Below are positions 30,575 through 41,939 of a DNA stretch of 64,000 nt, in pieces. The number at the start of each line of letters is the position of its first letter. The first letter of the stretch is position 1. The translations under genes and the position numbers were made by a program. The stretch is from Petaurus breviceps papuanus (lineage: Eukaryota; Chordata; Mammalia; Diprotodontia; Petauridae), in the NCBI GenBank assembly GCA_028583685.1, contig JAMXIF010000220.1:39234426-39298425 (forward strand). Direction: 5' to 3'. The notes beneath the pieces were generated by a model. The model saw only the letters and a list, made by a program, of their open reading frames with translations. It did no database searches and was not told the origin of the DNA.

Positions 30575-31985
30575 TAATTAATTTTATTTATTTCATTAAA
30601 ATTTTTCCAATTACATAAGGAAAATTTAATAAGCTTTTTTTGAATTCTGAATTCACTCCCTTTGTTTCCCTCTTCCCCTCTTCTTAAGAAAGCAAGCAAT
30701 TTGATATCAATTATACATGTGAAGTCATGTACAGCAAATTTCCATTATTAGCCATGTGTAATGGTAACTGGAATTTCAAGATCTTCCCTGTCCCTTAATA
30801 AGCCAAATCTAATCACATGGAGCCCAAGGGGGGAGGAGCTTGCTGGAAGGGTGAAACAGGAAGGGTGGAGCAAGAAGGAGCAGGAGACAGAGTCAGAACA
30901 GCTGGGAGCAAGCAGTGTGGAAGCTGAGTAGCTAGTGTGAGTGAGAGAGGGGAGTTTTTGCTTAAGGGGGCCTGTTTTGTTTTGAAGGCCTGATAGAGGG
31001 AAGGCTTGGGAATGTTGGTGATTGTTGCATTGGTTATATGTACCAACTTCTTGGTTGCTATGATGGATTTGGCTTTCTGGTTTGGGCATTTAGCTTTCTG
31101 GTATTTCAATAAATGTTTTGGTTCTGTCTTCCATGTGGAGAGACTCTTATATTTTGTGATTCACAACTACACCAGCATATTCAAAGCTGCTGTGGCCATT
31201 GTGAATATAACATTGGTGTTATCCCATGCTGCAAAAAAAGTAAAAAATAAATGTAAAAATGTAAAGCAAAAAAGGCATCCTACAATTTATATTAAAATTA
31301 TATCATTTCTCTTTCTGGAAATAGGTAGCATTGTTCCTCATGGGCCCTTTGAGATTGCTTTGGATCATTGTGTTGATCAAAGTAGCAAAGTCTTGCACAG
31401 TTGATCATCCTTTCAATATTGTTGCTGCTATATACAATATTGGCCCGCTTCTCCTCTCGTCCCTTTGCAATAGTCTTCCCAGATCTTCGCAGGCTTTTCT
31501 AAACCATTTTTTTTTCATCAATTATACCACAATAGTATTCTATCACAATCATATACCACAAAATTTTCAGCTATTGCTGAATTAATAGGCAGTCCCTCCA
31601 TTCCAATTCTTTGCTATCACAAAAAGAACTGCTATAAATATTTTTGATCAAATAGATCCTTTTTGCTTTTCCTTGATCTCTTTGGGATATAGACCTATGA
31701 GTGATATTATTGTGTCAATGGACATGCACAGTTATATAGGCCTTTGAGCATTTAAAAATATTATTTTCCAGAATGATTGCACTAGTTCACAACTCCACAA
31801 AGAGAAAATTAGTGTCACAATTTTTCCACCTTTCCTCCAATACTTGTCATTTTTCTTTTCCATCACATTAGTTAATCAGCTGTGAGGTGGTATCTGAAAT
31901 TATTTTAATTTGCATTTCTGTAATAAGTAATAATTTAAAGCAATTCTTATTTGAGTATTAGTTTAGATTTCTTCTTTTAAAAATA
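30575..31985 (-). mobile_element. L1 3' end, antisense, interrupted by an LTR
   Basis: The L1 3' terminus is at the left (TTTTTCCAATTACATAAGG). It runs through CAAGCAATTTGATATC to the LTR at 30757-31223. It then resumes with AGGTAGCATTGTTCC, GTGTTGATCAAAG, TCAATTATACCACAATAG, CTTTGGGATATAGACCTATG and TGTGAGGTGGTATCTG. Collinear with 52860-53830. The element is 5'-truncated at about 31985, where a sense L1 begins. Confidence 0.85.
30757..31223 (+). repeat. Solo LTR of ERV-L type, inserted in an L1 3' end
   Basis: Starts TGTAATGGTAACTGG. The 5-bp target CCATG is perfectly repeated at 30752-30756 and 31224-31228, the duplication size known for ERV-L type elements. An AATAAA lies near 31106. Same family as 863-1276. 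No viral genes attached. Confidence 0.85.
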
Positions 31986-31989
31986 TTCT

Positions 31990-33235
31990 GGGCATTTTGG
32001 GGGGGCAGAGCCAAGATGGCAGAGTAAAAATAGGGACTTGCTTGAGATCTCCCCCAAACCCTTTTAAAAATACCTGGAAGAAATTACTCTAAAAAATTCT
32101 AGAGCAGCATAATCTGCAAAATGTTGGAGTGAAACAAATTTCCAGTCTAAGACAATGTGGAAAGTCAACAGGAAAGGTGTGTTGCTCCAGTGTGAGAGAA
32201 GAGCCCAATCCAGCATGAGCAGCTCTGGAACAGAAGGAACTGAAGTAGGCCTCAAGGGACTGAATAACTGGCAGCTGTGGCAATTTCCAGACTTTGGAGT
32301 TGCTAAGAAGTCCTTTAGGGCTCCCACTTCCTTTAGATTCTAAGTGCTCCTTAAACTATCAACATAAAAGACCATATAAATAACAAAATTAACAGAAATT
32401 ATATGATTATCTCAATAGATGCAGAAAAAGCTTTTGACAAAATACAACACCCATGCCTATTAAAAACACTGGAGAACATAGGAATCAATGGAGTTTTCCT
32501 TAAAATAATAAGTAGTATCTATCTAAAACCAGAAGTAAGCATTATATGTAATGGAGATAAGCTAGTAGCATTTCCAATAAGATCAGGGGTGAAACAAGAA
32601 TGTCTATTATCACTGCTATTATTCTGTTATACTGATATTATACTAGAAATGTTAGCTTTAGCTATAAGAGAAGAAAAAGAAATTGAAAGAATTAGAATAG
32701 GCAATGAGGAAACAAAACTTCAACTTTGTAGATAATTGGATGCTATGCTTAGAGAATACCAGAAAATCAAGTACAAAAATTATGTGAAATAATAAACAAT
32801 GTTAACAAAGTTACACATAAATCATTTGCATTTCCATACATTACTAACAAAGCCAAACAGCAAGAAAAAGAAAGAGAAATTTTATTTCAAGTTATCTGTA
32901 GACAATATAAAATTTTTGGGAATCTATCGACCAAGACAAACCAGGAACTATATGAACATAATTACAAAAATCTTTTTACACAAAGTCAGATCTAAATAAT
33001 TAGAAAAATATCAGTTGCTCATGGGTAGCTGAGCTAATATAATAAAAATGACAATTCTACATAAACTAATTTACTTATTTAGTGCCATACCAAAAAAGCT
33101 ACTAAAATTATTTTAAGGAGCTAAAGAAATATAACAAAATTCATCTAGAAGACCAAAAGGTCAAGAATATCAAGGGAATTAATTAAAAGAAATGCAAAGG
33201 AAAGCTGTACCAAATATAAACTGTATTATAAAGCA
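31990..33235 (+). mobile_element. L1, internally deleted: 5'UTR joined to ORF2 reverse transcriptase
   Basis: Starts GGCAGAGCCAAGATGGCAGAG with about 350 bp of 5'UTR. Near 32345-32355 it jumps directly into ORF2 (TTAACAGAAATTATATGATT), missing the rest of the 5'UTR, ORF1 and the endonuclease. ORF2 then continues to about 33235, where the copy stops without a 3'UTR or A-tail. Confidence 0.82.
32403..33000 (+). pseudogene. L1 ORF2 reverse-transcriptase fragment
   Basis: Frame 32403-32735 reads MIISIDAEKAFDKIQHPCLL, the first catalytic Asp motif of L1 RT (S-I-D-A-E-K-A-F-D). It continues with GINGVFLKII, SIYLKPEVSIICNGDKL and the R-S-G-V-K-Q-E-C block (normally RQGCPLSPLLF). The frame is lost at the FADD/YADD catalytic region (KLQLCR then stop). 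A second piece at 32799-32999 carries NIKFLGI (usual N-x-K-Y-L-G-I), the strand after the palm. Dead copy. Confidence 0.87.
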
Positions 33236-33239
33236 GCAA

Positions 33240-33580
33240 TCATCAAAACTACTTTCTGATGAGTTTTCAGTCTCCTTACCACCTCTAGCTTGAGAGTCCC
33301 TGAAGCTATTGCTAATTCTGTCACCACCACCACCTAGTCCTTTGACTGGTGTTTCATTCACGTCGGCTCTTGGCCAGCCTCCACCCCTATGTCACACATC
33401 TCTTTCTGAACTCCTAAATCATCTCCTGCTGGAAGAATGTCTCATTCATCTTTTATTGGCTTTGCTACTCCAAAAGTCAATTCGAGGCATTTTCTTAAAG
33501 TTGTTTGGATAGGAATGTTGGGAGAGCTTGACTGAGAACTTCTGTATTCTGTCATCTTGATTACCCCTGAAAGTGCTTCC
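33240..33580 (-). mobile_element. Possible L1 5'UTR of another subfamily, antisense
   Basis: Ends on the plus strand with TCTGTCATCTTGATTACCCC, resembling the antisense L1 start (GCCATCTTGGCTCC), and is GC-richer than its surroundings, like the 5'UTRs elsewhere. The interior does not match the other 5'UTR copies well. Confidence 0.4.
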
Positions 33581-33924
33581 TGGAGTTTTCTGTAAAGTTT
33601 TCTTGATTGAAACTTTGTCCTCACATAAATCACCTGTGGTGAATCCTACTAATTGCTGGTTTCACAAGTCTCATATCTTGGATGACTAATTTCTCATAAT
33701 ACACACTTGCATGCACACACACACTTACAGCAGCCTTATATATGATAAATATAAGTTCTACTAGTAACCACCTTAGCACTCCTCAGCATATAACTAACTA
33801 CCACTATTTTCTTCCTTTTTTTGATTGTTATTCCTTGTGAAGAAAAAAGAATCTCTGTGATTCATCTCAGGTGGACATGAGTTACCTCAATTCCCTTGAG
33901 TGGAGAGTTGCCAACCATGATGAT

Positions 33925-34105
33925 TGTGTGCAGTGTAGTGAAAACAACACTGTGTTTTCTGTCAAATGGCTTGGGTTCCAATCTCAGCACTGCTACTTGT
34001 TGCCTATCTGATCTTGCACAAATTATTTAACCTATGTATGCCCCATGATGGACTAGATAATCATTAAAGTCCTTTCCATGACCATATTGATGATCCTATA
34101 ATTCC
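33925..34105 (+). mobile_element. MIR
   Basis: GCAGTGTAGTGAAAACAACA, GGGTTCCAATCTCAGCACTG, CTACTTGTTGCCTATCTG, ATGATGGACTAGATAATC, AAGTCCTTTCCATGACC: the whole MIR from head to 3' end. Confidence 0.82.
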
Positions 34106-34289
34106 TTCTTCTTGTGATTGTTAATGGATCACCTCTATCTTGGTGACAACTGTTGATCCACATTATCTTTCATTGGAATGATAGAAGTTATTTTACTGTA
34201 AGAGAGTCCAACTTCCCCTTCAAAGGAAACAATACCTACCTCTACATGTTCTCTAGTTCTTCTTTCTTTTTTTCTGTCATATTCTTCCA

Positions 34290-34395
34290 CCATAAAATAT
34301 CCTGACAGAAAGTTGAGGGCAGAGAAAGTTTCATTCTTCTGTCTTTATCCTCAGTTCCTATCACAATGTTCTGTACATTACAGTCATTTAATATA
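34290..34395 (+). repeat. L3/MIR3-like 3' end
   Basis: GTTGAGGGCAGAGAAAGTTT, then CTTTATCCTCAGTTCC and TGTTCTGTACATTACAGTC follow the terminal L3/MIR3 pattern. Confidence 0.5.
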
Positions 34396-34399
34396 TATG

Positions 34400-34494
34400 G
34401 TGTCCCAAAAGCCTTTTTAGAGTTTTAATAGTGTAAAAATATACTGACTTCCCCCTTCCAAATAGCAAAAAAAACACTGACTTTTGGAAAACCA
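34400..34494. mobile_element. Candidate short mariner-type MITE
   Basis: GGTGTCCCAAAAGCC near the left edge and TGACTTTTGGAAAACCAC near the right form an imperfect inverted pair about 95 bp apart, in TA-rich surroundings. GGTGTCCCAAAAG is a common mariner-end motif. The TIR match is weak. Confidence 0.3.
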
Positions 34495-34639
34495 CGAGTA
34501 TTGATTTAATTGAAATTTCTCTTTAGATTTTTTTTCCATGTCTTTGCTTTGTTCTTGAAGCATTTTCATTTTTTCATTCAATATTACATTCTCTCCAAAA
34601 GTAAGTGATGTAAGCTAAAGTGAAATACATTCCTAAGAT

Positions 34640-34790
34640 CAGAAAATCAAAGATAAAGAGGTAAAAGGGACCTCAAAGGAAATCCAGTACAACCTGCTGC
34701 ATCATAGAGTAAAGGAAACTGAAATACAGGCAAGGAATATAGAAAGAGTGGGAACTCAGAGCTACATAAAGGATTGCTATCTCCACTGTT
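34640..34790 (+). repeat. Old L2/MIR-like fragment
   Basis: TAAAAGGGACCTCAAAGG, then ATCCAGTACAACCTGCTGC and AAAGGAAACTGAAATAC resemble the common mammalian 'GGGACCTCAGAGGCCATC...' repeat word order. Another trace lies at 42775-42850. Confidence 0.4.
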
Positions 34791-34799
34791 ATTTTGATT

Positions 34800-37423
34800 C
34801 CATGGAACAGTGCATACATTGTGTCAATGCCAGTTTTCCATGATTATATCAGCATTTATTAGTTGTGATGATATAGTTCCTGAGCCCCAAATGATCAATA
34901 AGAGAGAATCCGGGAGACTTCAAGGCCCCTAGACCTTGAAAATATGTGACTAAGTTTTGTGTCCCTATCAGAAATCCCTGTTTCATGTTCATTCTCTACA
35001 TTGGGTTTTTTTTTCTTAAGCTGTAATTTATCTGGGCTTCATTTTTTTTCTCAGAAAAATGTCAGTTTTCTTTGATGCTTTTTACTAGCAATTAGCAAGC
35101 TTATGCCTTTAGTTGTACCCTGTGACAAAGTATTAAGCAAAAATTCAATTAGCAAGAAGGGTAATGGAATTATGTTTATTTACCTATCTCTTTTTTTTCT
35201 TTTACTTATTCTAAATTTCAGATTCCACATTGTTGCCTCCCTTAGGACAAAAGTCTCTCCTGGTACTTGTCTAAGGAATCAGTTGGGGTAGAAAAGTAGC
35301 AAGGTCCCAGGCTTTAGTCTTGGCCTCATTCTCCTTTCCCTCATTTCTCCTGAATAAAGGACTTTGTGAATTTTATAGTTTTAGAGGACTTCCAATCTTC
35401 TTAGCATAAATAAAAATAAAGACCAATTGAAATCAGTTCTTCTTAATCCAATTCTATCACTCTTCCATTCTTGCCCTTTTCGTATCCTTTGACTTAATAT
35501 ATAACAAGCAATGGTGTCACATCAAAAAATCTACACATAACAGGGTCTATTGTCACCACAATGTTTCCTTTAGCATATGCAGGCAGAGAAAATTCAACAA
35601 AAAAGATTCCCATACACTCTATTTCTCTGGGATAATGCCTTGAGTTGAGAGAAATGCCAAGCGCTCATCTACATTCCTAAATTCAATCCACTATTATGAT
35701 GGAGTATGCATGTGAAGTAGGAGTCCTAATAACTCAACTCTTGTCTCATTTAATCAATTAACTTAGTGTGTGACTGGCAGCAAATCATTTTTCCACCCAG
35801 GATTTCCATTTACTCACACCCTAATTGAGAAATTTGGATTGAATAATACATAACATTTCTTTTTCCACCAAAATTTGCTTTTAAAAAACACAATTTTGAA
35901 CTGAGCTTATACATTCATTGGCATGGAACACCTCATGTGAAAATTCCTTAAAGGAGACAGATCATCAATTATTCTCCCACTTCTGCATACTCTTAAAGAA
36001 ATATTTGGGGTCCTGAAAAAATGTGATTTGCCTAGGGTCACACAAACTATATGGGTCAGAGTTGGAACTTGAACCTATATCTATTGATTCTGAGGGGCTG
36101 CTCTCTCCACCAGGCCATAATAAGTCAAAATTTCTAGAAGAGTGATGTCAAAATCATGCCTGCCCCATTTAGCCCTGATACATTATACATATACATATTT
36201 AGCCCTGATACAACTACAACAGTAGGCTTTAACCAATTAATCACCGACTTAAGATCAGTGTAAAAGTTCCTCGAGTAAACTATAGTGTGTTAAGAAATAA
36301 GTATGTTTCGTTTTGGTAAGGGACTTAATGATGTCTTGTGACTCCATTGTAAAATTGATAATCTAGTTTAGAACTAAAGGAATTTGAGAAAGTGGAGAGG
36401 ACAGAATGTGCAGCTCCCTCTGAGAAATCAATTGGGAGAATGGAGGAGGAGAGTATCTCTTTCTTGGTCTCATTCTTGTCTTTTAAATTCTAATTGAATG
36501 GAAGGGGAACTTGGTGACTTGAGAACTCCGGAAGACTTACTATCTTCACATAAGCATCCCAGAAGAATGCCTAGAAGAGTTTCCAGCAATGCTTCTATTG
36601 AGAACCAAGGATGGATTGGGTGTAGATTCAAGGTTATATAATATAGAGCCTAACAGAAAACTATACCTAAGGAAAACAAAAGCTTTCCAGCAACCAGAAG
36701 TTGTGAATTACCCCTTTTCCATAGATGCTCTCTAATGCTGAACCTAATCTCCCCCTGCCAGAGTCAATATGTCCTGGTGGAAGAACATTTCATTAACTTG
36801 CATGAGATAGGGAGTACTATTAGTAAATACCCCTCTCTAAGAGTTAACTAATTGTGGCTGTCTAAGTACTATCTTAAGCATGTTGGGAAGCACATTGGTA
36901 GGGGCTTGTAAGGTATAGCATTAGGAAGAAAAACCACAACCCCTCAGGAGTCATGTTTTAAGGATCTAACTCATCAGGGCACATAGGACTAGGGATAGTA
37001 GCTCCAGAGTACATTCTACATTTATACTTTTCATTTATTTATTCATTTTTTTGTTTGTTATAATGTATGGAATAAAACAAGCGTTTCCATAATGGTATAA
37101 TAAAAAAAGCTGACTGCACATGAAATTGCTAATGTATTATGTACAACTTGCTATTCCTTTAAAATATAATAAAGTTATCATGTAACTTTCTTCTTTTTTT
37201 CTTCTCTTCCCCTCCCATCATGCTAGAAGTGGCTACCATTAAGCACAAATACAAATAAAAATATATATGTTAATTAGTATATATTTTATGCATTCTTTTT
37301 AGAATGTAATTGCCTCAAAGGCAAACACTGTTCCATTTTTTACTTTGTCTCCTCCCTACCCACCTTAAGCTGAACTTATAGAATAGCACAAAGGAGGTAC
37401 ATTATAAATATCTGTTGATAGGA
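34800..37423. other. Mostly unassigned sequence
   Basis: A MIR-like core trace at 35985-36125 (GATTTGCCTAGGGTCACAC). 36080-37200 shows no family I can name. No supportable gene. Confidence 0.4.
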
Positions 37424-37424
37424 T

Positions 37425-37466
<42 letters not shown>
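37424..37466. repeat. (TA)n microsatellite
   Basis: About 20 TA units with one TATG interruption. Confidence 0.95.
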
Positions 37467-37469
37467 ATT

Positions 37470-38450
37470 TGATGATTTTATAACAGAATTCAGATGTGTA
37501 TAAACATACAAATGGTAAAGGGGGCAAGTTAGAATATTTAATTCTTCCCTTTAAGTTTATCACTGATAAATAAAACAAGATATCACAGAATAAAATAGAA
37601 TAGAATAAAAATACAACCTCTGCCACCTTCTAGATTCCATGCTTCAATTGGGCTCATTTCTTGTTTCAAAAAGAAAATCTCTAATCTGTAGCTAGCAGTC
37701 TTCATGCATTGCAGTTTCTGACAACTATTAGAGATATGAAAACATAATAGAATACCTGAAGTTCTTTTATTTTACCCCTAAGAAAATTCCTCATGGAAGA
37801 TACAATCCCTAAACATCCTGTTTTCTGTAGGAGCAGAGCAGAGATGCATGTAGTCATTCTGTTCTCAAAGAAAAGAAATATTGCCTGAGCCTCCTTTCTC
37901 TGCAAATGTAAGGGATTTTCCATTCCTATTTATGGCAGTTCATCTTCAGTTGAAAAGTTTAAAAAAATATTGAGAATAGTATTCATACATGTGAAAAAAT
38001 AGAATAATTAAGTGTTGATGTGATTGACATTGGCTACCTTTGAGAGAAGAGTAAGAACTGCCTGTGATCATACAGAAGTAAAGTATATGATCTGAGAATG
38101 CTACCCAGATCTGCTACTGACTGAAGCATATTTTCAACTACACACTAACCTCTCACAGTCTGTTTGTTTAATTGTAAGAGTAGGACACTAATATTTTCAC
38201 CACCTAACTTATAAAGGTTTTGTGATGAAAATGTTTGTAAACAGTGAAGTATTACAGAATATGAATTTTCATTCTAGATTGGGAACCAGGAGGAGATCAG
38301 CATAGAAGGGCCAAGGGAAAGGATTCTGGAGTAGCAAGGTCTAACATTGGTTAGGTAGATTACAGTAGCCTTTGAGGGCAAAATGGATTTACTATTATAG
38401 TAGATAAGTGGATGTTAGTTTCAATAATTTAATAAAATGAAATTAAAAAG
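37470..38450. other. Unassigned sequence
   Basis: No recognised repeat. The 73-codon minus frame at 37702-37923 has no recognisable domain. Confidence 0.45.
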
Positions 38451-38999
38451 GTGACCAGGGCCCAAACCAGACAGAGAAGGCCTCAGAAGTGTGAATCACC
38501 AACAGCTGTGGTGGTTTCCAGGCTACTCAAGCCATAAACACCAAAGAGAAAATAAAAGGTCAGTGGGGAACTCTGTTATAAGAGTAAAAGAACAGTATGG
38601 TCTGGCCCCTGCCCCCAGTGCAAAAATGGCAGAGGCGTAGCGATGCCACATAGCTGCTTTCAGAGCTCCTGGCCTGCAGATTGTAAGGGGGACAAAGCAA
38701 CCATTCAGAGGGTAATTGTTCTTGCTTTGACCTGGCTAGATCTGGATTGGTCTTGGGTAGTAGTCCTGGCATGTGTGGCCAGTGAGCCAGAGCTTGTGGG
38801 GGCTGTAGAGAGGGCACCCAACTAATAGCTCCAGTAGCTGAGAAAACCCCATAAATTTAGGACAAAGATCTCTCCATTCTGTAAGCAGAGTTCTACCTTG
38901 GCAAAGAGCTCAAAATTCAAGAAATTCTCAAGATGAGGTAGTGCAATCAGACCATGAAATCCTTTTTTGGGACAAAAAAAGGACCAAGACATAGAGTGG

Positions 39000-40610
39000 G
39001 AGGAAAATAGCAAAGTCAGAACTCCTGCATCAAAAGCCTCCAAGAAAAATATGAATTGCTCACAGGCCATAGAGGAGCTCAAGAAGGATTTTGAAAATCA
39101 AGTAAGAGAAGTGGCAGAAAAAATGGGAAGAAAAATGAGAATGATGCAAGAAAATCATGAAAAGTGAGTCAACAACCTGCTAAAGGAGACCCCCAAAAAT
39201 TCTGAAGAAAATAACACCTTGAAAAGTAGACTAACTGTAGCAGCAAGCACCCCAAGTGACCTCAGGGTTTGCAGCTACCACAGGTTCTTGGATCTGCCCT
39301 GACAAAGGAAAGCAACTCAAAATGGTTTAACAAGCTTACTTTAATCAGTCAGACATATATCGTTTACCTCGTTCAGGGGGAAAAGGTCAGCACCCCAAAC
39401 TTCAAAATATACAGACAGAATTATCAAGACATTAACAGATCAAGTAGACAGCTTTCCAAACTGTCCAACCATTACATCCATACCAAAGCAACATCTGGGT
39501 TTCCACATCTGGGTTTTTCAAAGCCGGGGGACTCTCAACAACGGCTTCCCAGAATTCAGATCAAATCACAGAACATTTCTCAAAGTGAGTCCCAAAACAA
39601 AGCTACACATCAGGGCTTATATAGCCTTCTCCTGGCTCAGAGAATGTAACAACCTTATTGACTCACTGGCCAATCAAGAAGTATCTACTGAAAAACAAGC
39701 CTCCCAGCCCAGGCTCCAGGTGCACTTTAGCCTAGGGGCAGGGAAGATCTTTAAAATTTACATTCTCATTACACTAACTCACATGACAAAAAAGATTCAA
39801 AAAGCCAATGAGGAGAAAAATGCCTTAAAAAATTTGCCAGATGGAAAAAGAATTTCAAAAACTCACTGAAGAGAATTATTCCTTCAGAATTAGATTGGAG
39901 CAAATGAAAGCTAAGGACTTTATGAGACATCAAGACAGTATAAAACAGATCCAAACAAATGAAGAAATAGAAGGCAATGTGAAATAGCTCATTAGAAAAA
40001 CCACTGACCTGGAAAATTGATCCAGGAGAAATAATCTAAAAATTATTGGACTAACTAAAAGCCATGATCAAAAACAAACAAACATAGAAATCATCCTTCA
40101 AGAAATTCTCAAGGAAAAATTCCCTGGTATCCTAGAATCAGAGGACAAAATAGAAATTTAAAGAATTCACTGATCACCTCTTGGAAAAGATCCCTAAAAG
40201 AAAACTCCTAGGAATATCATAGCCAAATTCCAGAATTCCCAGGTCAAGGAAAAATATTACAAGCAGCCAGAAAGGACCAATTTTACTATTGTGGAAACAC
40301 AATCAGGATAAAGCAAGATCTAACAGCTTCTACACTAAAGGATTGAGGGCTTGGAATATAATATTCCAGAGGCCAAAGGGGCTAGGATTAAAACCAAGAA
40401 TCCCCTATCCAGCAAAACTGATTAAAATGCTTCAGGGGAAAATATGGTAATTCAATGAAATAGAGGACTTTCAGGCATTCTTGATGAAAATACCAAAGCT
40501 GAACAGAAAATTTAACTTTCAATTACAAGAAGCAATAGAAGCATGAGAAGGTAAACAGGAAAAAGAAATCATAAGGAACTTACTAAAGTTGAACTTTTTA
40601 CATTCCTATA
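39000..40610 (+). pseudogene. HAL1 copy 2 ORF1 pseudogene
   Basis: The N-terminal frame at 38967-39167 holds the conserved KASKKNMN and EELKKDFENQVREV coiled-coil-like segment. After the LTR, short pieces continue (EKNALKN; FRIRLEQ-like). The C-terminal region near 40570-40600 again reads IIRNL.KLNFLHS. Multiple stops and shifts are present, so no protein is made. Confidence 0.75.
39236..39773 (-). repeat. Solo LTR of ERV-L type in HAL1 ORF1
   Basis: On the minus strand it begins TGTAATGAGAATG and ends GCTTGCTGCTACA. The 5-bp target CTAAC is perfectly repeated at 39231-39235 and 39774-39778. Removing 538 bp plus one target copy restores the HAL1 sequence seen in copy 1 (AGACTGACCCAAATAGC against AGACTAACTCACATGAC). 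A TATA-like GGCTATATAAGCCC and a downstream ATTAAA give a U3-R-U5 order. No internal viral sequence. Confidence 0.92.
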
Positions 40611-40668
40611 TGGAAAAATGATAATTGTAACTCAAGAGACTTTTTTCAATATGAGGATAGTTGAAGGG

Positions 40669-40790
40669 AATATATATATATATATGCATACATACATATA
40701 TGTTTATTTATAAGATGGTGTGTGTATGTATAAATATACATGTGAGGGTGCATATGTGTGTACATGTATGCATAGACAGAGGGCACAGAA
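40669..40790. repeat. TATA/CATACA microsatellite in HAL1 3' region
   Basis: Same relative position as the (AG)n of HAL1 copy 1. It contributes most of the residues of the 153-codon minus frame at 40646-41107, which is therefore not a gene. Confidence 0.85.
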
Positions 40791-41727
40791 TGGGTTTGAA
40801 TATGAAGGGATGATATCTTAAAAATAAAATTAAGAGATGAGAGAGGAATATATTGGGAGAAGGAGAAAGGGAGGGAGAGATTAGGGTAAATTATCTCATA
40901 TAAAAAAGGCAAGAGAACAATGTTACAATGGAGGGGAAGAGCAGGATGGTGAAAGATCAACCTTACTCTCATCGAATTTGGCTTACCAAGGGAATAATAT
41001 ACACATTCAATTGGGTATCTTACACTACAGGAAAGCAGGGGGGAAGGGGACAAGAGGGGGGTTGAAAGAAGGAAGGTCAGATTTGGGGAGAGGGTAGTTA
41101 GAAGCATATACTTTTGAAAAGGGCCAGGGTCAAAGTAGAAATTAAAATAAGTGGGGGGTGAGATAGGATGGAGTGAAATATAATTATTCTTTCACAATAT
41201 AACTGCTATGAAAATGTTTTGCATAACTATACATGTACAATCTATGTTGAATTGCTTGTCTTCCCAGTGGGGGTGAGTGAGGAGGGAAGAAAGGAAAGAC
41301 TTTGGAACTCAAAGTTTCAAAAAACAAATGTTAATGCACGTTACATGCAACTAGGAAATAAAATATACAGCCACTGGGGTTTAGAAATCCATCTTGCCCT
41401 ACTAGAAAGTTAGGGAGGTGGCATGGTTGAAGATATAAGAGAGAACAGATTGGGGAAAGAGTTATTCAGTAGGAAAGTCACTTAACCACCATTCCATCAC
41501 CCTTTGGGGTTTTGTAGGAGAAAGACAAGGAGAAAATTTTTAACTCAAAATCTTTTGGAAATGAGTGTTGAAAATTAAAAATAAATAAGTAAATAGTTTT
41601 AAAAAAAAGTAGAAGGCAACCTTTTACATATTATATATGCTATAAGGGAAAGATCCTGAGTTGTAATGCCACAGAACTAGATTTGGAATCATTTTATTTC
41701 TCTGTGCTCCAGGCAACTTAACTAGGC

Positions 41728-41935
41728 AGGGGTGGGGGTGAGTGTGTGTGTCCATGGAGAGAAACAGAGAAAGAGATTGGGGGGCAGGGAGGGAGAGACA
41801 AAGACAAATGGAGGCAGAGACTCAGAGACACAGAGAAAGATAGAGAGACAGAGATAGATTCAGAGAAAGACAGAGAGATATAGAGACAGCAGAGAGAGAC
41901 AAAGACACAGAGATATGATGATGATGATGATGAAG
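41728..41935. repeat. Purine-rich tract with (GAGACA)n-like and (ATG)n repeats
   Basis: GAGACAGAGA variants run for about 190 bp and end in an (ATG)n run at 41915-41933. The minus frame reads them as Ser/Leu-rich low complexity. Confidence 0.9.
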
Positions 41936-41939
41936 ATGA

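Larger units (their letters stand above)
38452..41612 (+). mobile_element. HAL1 (half-L1) copy 2, 5'-truncated
   Basis: It begins inside the 5'UTR (GGCCTCAGAAGTGTGAATCA) and lacks the GGCAGAGCCAAGATGG start. ORF1-like sequence occupies 39000-40610 (KVRTPASKASKKNMNC; FENQVREVAEKMGRKMRMMQ) and is split by an LTR at 39236-39773. The GA-rich 3' region (40620-41600) is collinear with HAL1 copy 1, with the same two related blocks (about 41020-41120 and 41390-41470). It ends GAAAATTAAAAATAAATAAG plus an A-run. No ORF2. Confidence 0.87.

Noticed and set aside
30396-30581. 61-codon Ser-Leu repeat frame
   Set aside because: SINE plus (CT)n microsatellite.
40646-41107. 153-codon minus-strand frame
   Set aside because: It lies across the HAL1 3' region and a TATA/CATA microsatellite; composition is low-complexity and HAL1 copy 1 does not keep the frame.
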